Assembly (NCBI RefSeq): GCF_014204795.1
Contig: NZ_JACHMB010000001.1
Span: forward strand, 12,428,501-12,492,500
Length of the DNA stretch: 64,000 bases
Direction of reading: 5' to 3'
Source of the DNA: Nonomuraea jabiensis
GTDB taxonomy: Bacteria; Actinomycetota; Actinomycetes; Streptosporangiales; Streptosporangiaceae
Shown: positions 42,599 through 49,506 of the stretch, piece after piece
Numbering within the stretch: the first letter of the stretch is position 1
Layout: each line of letters opens with the position of its first letter
Notes under the pieces: model-generated
The model's input: only the letters and a program-made list of their open reading frames with translations
Told to the model about the DNA's origin: nothing
Database searches by the model: none
Position numbers and translations under genes: made by a program

Positions 42599-44382
42599 AG
42601 GATCACCGCCGTCCCTTCGTCGTCCCAGGTGGTCAGGGGCCGCAGCCCGCGTGGCGTCCATTCGACGGCCACGGTGACCGGACGCCCTCCGGAGACGGCG
42701 ATCAGCCGCCAGGGGTCGCGGGCCGCGCGATGCAGCGGCAGCCCGCCGATCGAGTCGCGCCCCGGAACCACCCCGGCCAGCACGAGCGGCCACGACTCGG
42801 TCCAGGGATCCTCGCCCAGCACCCCGGCCACCTCGTCAAGCGCCTGTTCCGGCGACACCCCGGGCGGCGTCCCCCCGACGCCCCGGCCCGCCCCGCCGCC
42901 GTACCGAGCGGGGACATCCGCCCCGGAACCGAACCGGGCGTCGTCATCCGCCCTGGAGCCGAACCCGGCGCCGTCATCCGCCCTGGAGCCGAACCCGGCG
43001 CCGTCATCCGCCCTGGAGCCGAACCCGGCGCCGTCATCCACACCAGCGCCGAATCTCGCGGCGATACCTCCGCCGGAGCCGTACCGCGCGGCATCGTCCG
43101 AGCCGGACCCGTACCGCACAGCGCGATCCCCGCCGGAGCCGTACCGCACCGCGTCGCCCGGGCCGCGATCGTGCCGGGCGGCGACCAGCGCTCGCAAGGG
43201 GGCGGCGCCCGGATAGTACGTCAGGTCGGCCTCGATCGTCGTCCCCGTGACCAGGGAGGCGTCCAGCGGCTGCCCCTGCGGCGCGAACGAGAGCACGAGA
43301 GCCGCCCGCCCGCTGCCCCGCCCCCGCAGCCAGACCCGCCGGGAGGTCAGCCGGTCCTGCTCCTCGTCCCGCCTGCCCAGCACGTCCCAGTGGTCGCGCA
43401 CCACGGGCCCGGCCAGCACCTCCTCCTTGGCGACCGGAAAACCGACCCGGCTCAGCACGGTCTCGGCCAGCGACCGGGGCAGCTCCGCCCGCCGTCGGTA
43501 GGCGACGGCGAGCAGGTGGATCAGCGCGTACTCCTCCAGCAGCCGCCCCGGCCAGTCGTCCTCCGCCCGGACCCGGACCAGCCTGGAGACGACCCCGGCC
43601 ACGCCGGGCGCCTGGGCGTCGATGAGCCGCTTGGCCAGCCCCTCCCATTCGTGCTCGGCGGCCCCCGCCAGCCCCTGACGCACCTGGTCGTCGAGCCAGC
43701 GCTCCAGCTCGCTCAGCCCGGCGGCGACACGCCCGTGGCGGACGGACTCCGCCCCCGTCCGCGACGACCCACCGGACCGCCCGACGCCGGGAGCCCCGCT
43801 ATGGGCCCCACCGCCGACCCCACCGCCGACCCCAACGCCGACCCCAACGTCGGCCCCACCATCGGCCCCAACGCCGACCTCACCGTCGGCCCCACCGCCG
43901 GCCCCACCGCCGACCTCACCATCGGCCCCACCGCCGGCCCCAACGTCGGCACCGCCCGAGGACACCTCGGCGGCCTTCCGTGCCCGGGCCGCCTCGATCT
44001 TGGCCGCTTCCTTGGCGGCCCGCTCGGCCCGCGCCTCCACCCACTCCGTCACCCACTGCGGCGCGCCCTCCTCGACGGGCACCCCGTCGGCCGCCCACAT
44101 GAGCAGCAGCCCGAGCGCGTGCTTGCACGGGAACTTCCGGCTCGGGCAGCTGCACCGGTAGGCGGGCTCGGTCAGATCGACGCAGGCGAGGTACGGCCTG
44201 GCGCCGCTGCCCTCGCACTCGCCGTACACGACCGTGCCCGTCGTCCCGCACGCCGACCATTTCCCGGGCGCCGCCACCTTCTGCGCGGCCGACCGCGACG
44301 CCGCGTCCGGGGCCAGGGCGAGCACCTGATCACGGCTCCACCGTTCGATCACCTGCCGCAGACTAGCCACCTCCACCGACAT
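42595..44382 (-). CDS. SWIM zinc-finger protein of the MoxR cluster
   Basis: About 595 aa. The SWIM finger C-x-C-xn-C-x-H is seen in RCSCPSRKFPCKHALGLLL at about residue 80-100; it is a zinc module that binds DNA or protein. Two low-complexity segments interrupt the helical rest: about 60 residues of Gly/Ala/Asp/Val near residues 145-210, and ten-residue repeats of the type GAGFGSRADD near 435-490. ATG at 44382 starts the operon; longer frames to 44427 lack a better site. Confidence 0.75.
   Translation of the reverse strand: MSVEVASLRQVIERWSRDQVLALAPDAASRSAAQKVAAPGKWSACGTTGTVVYGECEGSGARPYLACVDLTEPAYRCSCPSRKFPCKHALGLLLMWAADGVPVEEGAPQWVTEWVEARAERAAKEAAKIEAARARKAAEVSSGGADVGAGGGADGEVGGGAGGGADGEVGVGADGGADVGVGVGVGGGVGGGAHSGAPGVGRSGGSSRTGAESVRHGRVAAGLSELERWLDDQVRQGLAGAAEHEWEGLAKRLIDAQAPGVAGVVSRLVRVRAEDDWPGRLLEEYALIHLLAVAYRRRAELPRSLAETVLSRVGFPVAKEEVLAGPVVRDHWDVLGRRDEEQDRLTSRRVWLRGRGSGRAALVLSFAPQGQPLDASLVTGTTIEADLTYYPGAAPLRALVAARHDRGPGDAVRYGSGGDRAVRYGSGSDDAARYGSGGGIAARFGAGVDDGAGFGSRADDGAGFGSRADDGAGFGSRADDDARFGSGADVPARYGGGAGRGVGGTPPGVSPEQALDEVAGVLGEDPWTESWPLVLAGVVPGRDSIGGLPLHRAARDPWRLIAVSGGRPVTVAVEWTPRGLRPLTTWDDEGTAVIL
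42931..43050 (-). repeat. 30-bp tandem repeats inside the SWIM gene
   Basis: Two identical 30-bp units (42961-42990, 42991-43020) with degenerate copies on both sides (42931-42960, 43021-43050), and further decayed units to about 43170. They encode GAGFGSRADD-type repeats in frame. The pattern suggests recent expansion. Confidence 0.85.
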
Positions 44383-44435
44383 TTCGCGCCCCGTCCGCGA
44401 GATGCCCATCGACCGGAAATGAACCACCCACCTTG

Positions 44436-44451
44436 TGCCGATTTATCGGCA
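44436..44451. promoter_or_regulatory. Palindrome TGCCGAT-TT-ATCGGCA
   Basis: Perfect 7-bp arms with 2-nt spacer, in the gap between the divergent SWIM operon and cupin gene, and just before the chosen cupin start. Likely an operator; the binding protein is not known. Confidence 0.45.
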
Positions 44452-44464
44452 TAAACTCTGCCAG

Positions 44465-45010
44465 GTGGAGTTGCGCACCTACCCCGACGGCCCATCCATC
44501 CAGGTGCCCGACGAGGCGGCGGCCCTGGCCAGCCCGCTCGACGGGCAGCTCGTCCTCGACGGGACCCGCTTCCTGCGCAGGGACGTGACGGGCGCCCCGA
44601 TGGCGTACGTCGAGCGCCCGCCCGTCGCGGTTGCCCTCGACCTGCTCCCCCACCCCGAAGGCGGCTGGTTCAGGGAGACATGGAGATCGTCCGTGACCTT
44701 CCACCCGGACGGTTACCCCGGGCCACGCGCCAGCGCCACGGGCATCTACTTCCTGCTGAACCCGGGCGAGGAGTCGGTGCCCCACCTGGTCAGGTCGGAC
44801 GAGGTCTGGCTGTGGCACCGCGGCGGCCCGCTGAGCCTGACGATCGACGACTCCGCGGTCACGCTGGGCCCGGACGTCGAGGCGGGGCAGGTGCCCCAGG
44901 CGATCGTGCCCGGCGGCGTGTGGCAGTCGGCCCGCCCGGCCTCCGCCGAGGCGGTACTGGTGAGCTGCATCGTGTCCCCCGGCTTCGATTTCGCCGACTT
45001 CACGGCCTAG
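44465..45010 (+). CDS. Cupin-superfamily protein (DUF985 type)
   Basis: About 181-aa cytosolic beta-barrel. Marks of the DUF985 cupins: LLPHPEGGWFRETWRS, TGIYFLLNPGEES, PHLVRSDEVWLWHRGGPL and VPGGVWQSARP. The family's function is poorly known; a sugar- or metal-binding role is assumed. The start is uncertain: GTG at 44465 is used, GTG at 44435 is in frame but would run through the palindrome. Neither has a ribosome-binding site, so the mRNA may be leaderless. Confidence 0.75.
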   Translation: MELRTYPDGPSIQVPDEAAALASPLDGQLVLDGTRFLRRDVTGAPMAYVERPPVAVALDLLPHPEGGWFRETWRSSVTFHPDGYPGPRASATGIYFLLNPGEESVPHLVRSDEVWLWHRGGPLSLTIDDSAVTLGPDVEAGQVPQAIVPGGVWQSARPASAEAVLVSCIVSPGFDFADFTA

Positions 45011-45041
45011 CAAAGCCGGTATATAGGGAGGCAGGCCAGGC

Positions 45042-45500
45042 ATTGAGGCGGCGCTGACGGCCGCGGGCAAGTCGATCGCCGAACGTGCCATGCGGGAGTG
45101 GCTCGCCACCCGGGCCGCGCGCAAGGAGCGCGGTTCGGAGCTGAAGGACCTCATCCACGGCGGTTTCCGCGGCCGGCCGGCGCCCAGGAAGTTCCACGAC
45201 CAGCTCCAGGGCATCGCGCCGGCGGTGGAGGGGCGGCTGTCCCGGCTGCTGGAGCAGGAGTTCCGCGGGCTGGACGAGCAGGCGGCCACGGAGAGCCTGG
45301 CCCGGCTGAGCGAGCTGGCCGAGGGCATGGAACGCCTGCTCGCCCGCATGCCTTTACGGACGCTGGAGGCGCCCGAGGGCCGCCAGGACGACGACGCGTT
45401 CCAGCGCCGCTACCTCGGCTTCGTCAGCCGCACTCTGGACGAGGTGAAGCTGTTCGGGGTGCGGGCAAAGAACTACCGCACATCGCTGCGTGCCGCCTGA
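45042..45500 (+). pseudogene. Decayed N-terminal helical domain of a NACHT/STAND-type protein
   Basis: About 152 codons. EAALTAAGKSIAERAMREWL, then RGSELKDLI, FHDQLQGIAPAV and FRGLDEQ match what I recall of the N-terminal helical domain of large actinobacterial NACHT NTPases; RLSELAEGMERLLARMPLR and YLGFVSRTLDEVKLFGVRAKNYR match the last part of that domain just before NACHT. The middle part (roughly 90 residues) seems deleted, and the frame stops right after NYR, where the NACHT ATPase would follow. The first codon is ATT with GGGAGG upstream and a stop codon shortly before; ATG at 45090 is the first standard start. A remnant is most likely. Confidence 0.55.
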
Positions 45501-45772
45501 AAGGTGCGCGGGGAGCTGCCGTCGGGCCTGCTGGACTGCGCCGACCAGGGGGCGGGCCGGGGAGCGAGGCGACCGAGAGGCGTTCGGGGGCGCGGCGCCC
45601 GCGCTCGCGCCGGGCCTCGACGTGATCCTCAGGCCCGGTCAGCGGGTCAGGAACGAGCGCCTCCTTCACCGCACCGTCAAGATCCGGCACCTCGGCGCCT
45701 GACCGCGAAATCGGCTGGGGTAACGTCGGCTCTCTCCCCGCACGATCAAGCCGCTCGATCAAGGAGAGACGC
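45501..45772 (+). other. Intergenic stretch with no assignable gene
   Basis: 272 bp between the NACHT-like remnant and galU. One frame (45490-45702) ends in protein-like PGLDVILRPGQRV and NERLLHRTVKI before a TGA at 45700, which may be the 3' end of a lost gene. I cannot name it. The galU promoter must lie near 45703-45760. Confidence 0.4.
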
Positions 45773-46645
45773 ATGGTCCACAAAGCCGTCATCCCCGTGG
45801 CCGGCCTCGGTTCGCGGCTGCTGCCGCTGACCAGGGCGCTGCCCAAGGAGATGCTGCCGATCGGCGACAAGCCCGTCATCGAGCACACCATCCGGGAGCT
45901 CGTGGACTCCGGCATCGACGAGATCACCATCGTCACCTCGTCCCGCAAGGATCTCATCCAGCGGCATTTCGCCCCTGACGCCGACCTCGAGCTGCAGCTC
46001 CGCGCCGCCGGCAAGGACGAGCTGGCCGACGCGGTGGCGGAGCTGTCGTCGCTGGCCCACATCACGTACCTGTACCAGAACGGCCCCTACGGCAACGGCA
46101 CGCCCGTGCTCAATGCCGCCCGGGTCATCGGCGACGAGCCGTTCATGGTGCTGTGGGCCGACGACGTGTTCGTGGCCGAGGTGCCCAGGGCCAAGCAGCT
46201 CAAGGCCGCGTACGACGCCACCCAGGCCCCCGTGCTGGCCCTGATGCCGATGGCCGTCGAGGACGCCTCGCGGTACGGCGTACCGATCGTCAAGGAGGAC
46301 CTCGGCGGCGGCCGCCTGCTGATCTCCGGGCTGGTGGAGAAGCCGTCCCCCGAGCAGGCCCCCTCCCGGTACGCCGCCATCGGCGGATATGTCGTCACCC
46401 CGGGCGTCATCGAGGAGCTCCACGAGCAGACGCGCAGGTGGCACGAGAACCCGCAGGGCGAGATCTACCTCACCGACGCCCTGCACCGGCACGCCGCGGA
46501 CCACCCCGTGTACGGGCAGGTGATCGACGGCACCTGGTGGGACACCGGATCGCCGCTCAACTACCTCAAGGCCCAGTTCGCCGCCGCGCTCGCGCATCCG
46601 AGGTTTGGGCCGGAGTTGCGCAAACTCGCCCAGGAGAGCGGCTGA
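45773..46645 (+). CDS. galU: UTP-glucose-1-phosphate uridylyltransferase
   Basis: Makes UDP-glucose from UTP and glucose-1-phosphate for wall glycans and trehalose. 290 aa. Nucleotide-binding start IPVAGLGSRLLPLTRALPKEMLPI, with the catalytic Lys; WADDVF holds the metal-binding Asp; GLVEKPSPEQAPS the sugar-phosphate loop; WDTGSPLNYLKA the C-terminal motif. AAGGAG precedes the ATG. 61 bp before the aldehyde dehydrogenase gene. Confidence 0.92.
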   Translation: MVHKAVIPVAGLGSRLLPLTRALPKEMLPIGDKPVIEHTIRELVDSGIDEITIVTSSRKDLIQRHFAPDADLELQLRAAGKDELADAVAELSSLAHITYLYQNGPYGNGTPVLNAARVIGDEPFMVLWADDVFVAEVPRAKQLKAAYDATQAPVLALMPMAVEDASRYGVPIVKEDLGGGRLLISGLVEKPSPEQAPSRYAAIGGYVVTPGVIEELHEQTRRWHENPQGEIYLTDALHRHAADHPVYGQVIDGTWWDTGSPLNYLKAQFAAALAHPRFGPELRKLAQESG

Positions 46646-46706
46646 CGTCTTGGGATTTTTCCGGCGAGATGATTGTCTGACCGAAGGAACTATGAGGAGG
46701 ACTCCG

Positions 46707-48242
46707 GTGAGCCGTCAGATCGTTTCCATCGTGGGTGGCAAGGAGGCGGGAAGCGCCACCACGTACCCGTCGACCAACCCCGCGCGCCCCGGCGAGGTCG
46801 TGGCGCACGTCGGGCTGGCCGACGCGGGCACGTTCGCCGCCGCCTGCCGCACCGCCAGGGAGGCCCAGCGCGAGTGGGCCAAGGTGCCCGCGCCGGTGCG
46901 CGGCCGGGTGATCGCCTCCATCGGCCGGCTGGTCGAGGCCAACGCCGAGCGGCTGGCCCGCCTGGTGACGGAGGAGATCGGCAAGCCGTACGCCGAGTCC
47001 CTCGGCGAGGTGCGGGAGATCGTCGACACGTGCGACTTCTTCCTGGGCGAGGGCCGCCGGCTGTACGGGCAGACGGTCCCGTCGGAGATGCCGGCCAAGA
47101 ACCTGTTCACCTTCCGCAACCCGATCGGCGTGGCGGCGGTCGTCACCGCGGGCAACTTCCCGGTCGCCGTCCCCTCGTGGTACCTGGTCCCGGCGCTGCT
47201 CTGCGGCAACGCCGTCGTCTGGAAGCCCGCCGAGTACGCCGCCGCCTCCGCGCACGCCATGTACCAGCTCTTCGCGGCCGCCGGGCTGCCCGACGGCGTG
47301 CTGAACATCGTGTTCGCCGACGGCGCCGCGACGTACGAGGGCCTGGAGCAGGCGCTCGGCGAGGGGAGCGTGCAGAAGGTCGGGTTCACCGGCTCCAGCG
47401 AGGTGGGCCGGAAGATCGGCGAGCTGACCGGGCGGCACCTGCAGTCGGCCTGCCTGGAACTGGGCGGCAAGAACCCGATGGTGATCATGCCGGACGCCGA
47501 CCTCGACCTGGCCGTGGAGGGCGCGCTGTTCTCCGGTTTCGGTACGGCCGGTCAGCGCTGCACCAGCCTGGGCACGGTGATCGTGCACGAGAGCGTGCAC
47601 GACGAGTTCGTGGAGCGGTTCGCGCGGGCGGTGGGCGAGGCCAGGATCGGCAACCCAGAGGAGGACGTGCTGGCGGGCCCGCTGCTCGACCAGAAGTTCG
47701 CAGATCGGTACGAGGAGTACCTGACCTGGATCCAGCCCCACCATAAGGTCGTGTCCGGAAATATCGGGAAAATTACGGAGGACAATCCGCGCGGTGACTT
47801 CAACGGCGGGGGCCTCTACTACCACCCGGTGGTCGTCGACGGCGTCCGGCCCACCGACCGCCTGTTCCTGGAGGAGACGTTCGGCCCCATCGTCGGCGTG
47901 ACCACCTTCAGCACCCTCGACGAGGCCATCGAACTGGCCAACCTGCCCGGCTACGGCCTGTCGAGCTCCATCTACACCACCGACCCGCAGCACGCCTTCC
48001 GCTTCCGCGAGGGCATCTCTGCGGGCATGGTCAGCGTCAACAACTCGACCTCGGGCGCCGAGGCCCACCTCCCGTTCGGCGGCAACGGCAAGTCCGGCAA
48101 CGGCAGCCGCCAGTCCGGCATGTGGGTGCTCGACCAGTTCACCCGCTGGCAGGCGATGAACTGGGACCATTCGGGCCGCCTGCAGAAGGCCCAGATGGAC
48201 GTCGCCGAGATCGAGCCCGACCTGGCCTTCCGCCTGCCGTAG
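46707..48242 (+). CDS. NAD(P)-dependent aldehyde dehydrogenase
   Basis: 511 aa, ALDH superfamily. Cofactor region NPIGVAAVVTAGNFP and VWKPAEY; GFTGSSEVGRKIG; catalytic Glu in LELGGKNP and nucleophile Cys in GTAGQRCTSLGT; LEETFGPIVGV near the end. The length and GKPYAESLGEV style resemble semialdehyde dehydrogenases (aminoadipate-semialdehyde/piperideine-6-carboxylate type), but the substrate is not proven. GTG at 46707 is chosen since GGAGG precedes it by 7 nt; ATG at 46692 overlaps that site. Confidence 0.88.
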   Translation: MSRQIVSIVGGKEAGSATTYPSTNPARPGEVVAHVGLADAGTFAAACRTAREAQREWAKVPAPVRGRVIASIGRLVEANAERLARLVTEEIGKPYAESLGEVREIVDTCDFFLGEGRRLYGQTVPSEMPAKNLFTFRNPIGVAAVVTAGNFPVAVPSWYLVPALLCGNAVVWKPAEYAAASAHAMYQLFAAAGLPDGVLNIVFADGAATYEGLEQALGEGSVQKVGFTGSSEVGRKIGELTGRHLQSACLELGGKNPMVIMPDADLDLAVEGALFSGFGTAGQRCTSLGTVIVHESVHDEFVERFARAVGEARIGNPEEDVLAGPLLDQKFADRYEEYLTWIQPHHKVVSGNIGKITEDNPRGDFNGGGLYYHPVVVDGVRPTDRLFLEETFGPIVGVTTFSTLDEAIELANLPGYGLSSSIYTTDPQHAFRFREGISAGMVSVNNSTSGAEAHLPFGGNGKSGNGSRQSGMWVLDQFTRWQAMNWDHSGRLQKAQMDVAEIEPDLAFRLP

Positions 48243-48263
48243 CAGTCGTAGCAGTCCATGCGC

Positions 48264-48295
48264 GAACGGGCCCCTCGTCGCCGAGGGGCCCGTTC
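48264..48295. terminator. Bidirectional terminator between ALDH and glnII
   Basis: Perfect 14-bp stem, GAACGGGCCCCTCG and CGAGGGGCCCGTTC, with a 4-nt TCGC loop and TTC following, between two convergent genes. Confidence 0.9.
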
Positions 48296-48314
48296 TTCGT
48301 CGTATGGGGGCAGG

Positions 48315-49334
48315 TCAGACCTGGCCGGCCTTCTCCAGGGCGGCGCAGCAGGTGTTCACCAGCAGGCGGGTGACCACGTACGGGTCGACGTTGGCGTTCG
48401 GGCGGCGGTCCTCGATGTAGCCCTTCTTCTCCACCTCGACCTGCCACGGGATGCGCACGGACGCGCCGCGGTTGGACACGCCGTAGCTGTACTTGTTCCA
48501 CGGGGCGGTCTCGTGGTGGCCGGTGAGGCGGGACTCGATGTCGGCGCCGTACTGGGTGACGTGCTCCATCGGCTTGTCGCCCTCACCGAGCGCCTCGCAG
48601 GCGGTGATGATGGCGTCGTAGCCCTCGCGCATGGCCTTGGTCGAGAAGTTGGTGTGCGCGCCGGCGCCGTTCCAGTCGCCGCGGGCGGGCTTGGCGTCGA
48701 GGGTGGCCTCGACGCCGAACTCCTCGGCGGTCCGGTAGAGCAGGTAGCGGGCGACCCACAGGTGGTCGGAGACCTCGAGGGGGCCGGCCGGGCCAACCTG
48801 GAACTCCCACTGGCCCGGCATGACCTCGGCGTTGATGCCGGAGATCTTCAGGCCGGCAGCGAGGCAGCGGTCGAGGTGGAGCTCGACGATCTCGCGGCCG
48901 AACACGGCCTCGGCGCCCACGCCGCAGTAGTAGTGGCCCTGCGGGGCGGGGAAGCCGCCCTCGGGGAAGCCGAGCGGGCGGCTGCCCTTGAAGAAGGTGT
49001 ACTCCTGCTCGATGCCGAACCAGGACTCCTGAGCGGCGTACTTCTCGGCGATCGGGCGGAGCAGGGCGCGCGTGTTGCTGACGTGGGCGTCGCCGTTGAT
49101 CTCCTCGACCTCGCAGAGGACCAGGACGTTGTCACCGCCGCGAATCGGGTCGGGGCAGACGAACACCGGGCGGAGCACGCGGTCCGACGAGTGGCCCTCG
49201 GCCTGGTTGGTGCTGGAGCCGTCGAAGCCCCAGACCGGCGGCTCGGCCCCGTCGGCGAGGATCCTCGTCTTCGAGCGCAGCAGAGCCGTGGGCTCGGTGC
49301 CGTCGATCCAGATGTACTCAGCCTTGTAGCTCAC
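48315..49334 (-). CDS. glnII: Glutamine synthetase type II
   Basis: Eukaryote-like glutamine synthetase, 339 aa, ATP-dependent amidation of glutamate. YKAEYIWIDG at the start, GFDGSSTNQAEG (Glu-binding), FGIEQEYTF, NAEVMPGQWEFQVGP and NGAGAHTNFSTKAMR mark the active site. Type II lacks the adenylylation site of GlnA. The GTG at 49334 with AGGA upstream matches the usual family start; an in-frame upstream start at 49352 would add six residues. Streptomycetes and relatives carry this enzyme beside GlnA. Confidence 0.92.
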   Translation of the reverse strand: MSYKAEYIWIDGTEPTALLRSKTRILADGAEPPVWGFDGSSTNQAEGHSSDRVLRPVFVCPDPIRGGDNVLVLCEVEEINGDAHVSNTRALLRPIAEKYAAQESWFGIEQEYTFFKGSRPLGFPEGGFPAPQGHYYCGVGAEAVFGREIVELHLDRCLAAGLKISGINAEVMPGQWEFQVGPAGPLEVSDHLWVARYLLYRTAEEFGVEATLDAKPARGDWNGAGAHTNFSTKAMREGYDAIITACEALGEGDKPMEHVTQYGADIESRLTGHHETAPWNKYSYGVSNRGASVRIPWQVEVEKKGYIEDRRPNANVDPYVVTRLLVNTCCAALEKAGQV

Positions 49335-49448
49335 GGCGGTCCTTTTCTTCACGGTGTTTCACAGCCACGCCGAGTCTTACGGACAGCCGTTTCCCGGTTT
49401 TTGCCCGAATGTGAACGCCGTGTTAATCAGGTACCCCAAAAGTAAAAG

Positions 49449-49476
49449 ATGGCGTGGCGCCCGGGCGCCACGCCAT
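49449..49476 (-). terminator. Terminator of the FtsH-like gene
   Basis: 28-bp perfect palindrome (14-bp arms, no spacer; ATGGCGTGGCGCCC and its complement) 31 bp past the protease stop codon. On the minus strand it is followed by CTTTTACTTTT, a clear T-rich tract. Confidence 0.9.
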
Positions 49477-49506
49477 GCGGTCAGGGCCTCGCTCACATGA
49501 GGCGCC

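Noticed and set aside
42730..44454. 574-codon plus-strand frame with PTADPTADPN-type repeats opposite the SWIM gene
   Set aside because: The repeats are the reverse reading of the SWIM low-complexity tract; no start site or domain.
45490..45702. 70-codon frame before galU
   Set aside because: The last 30 residues look protein-like but the first half does not, and there is no ribosome-binding site; listed only as unassigned sequence.
49335..49445. GlnR box upstream of glnII
   Set aside because: TTAAC-N6-TTCAC is only a loose fit to the GTNAC-N6-GAAAC consensus.
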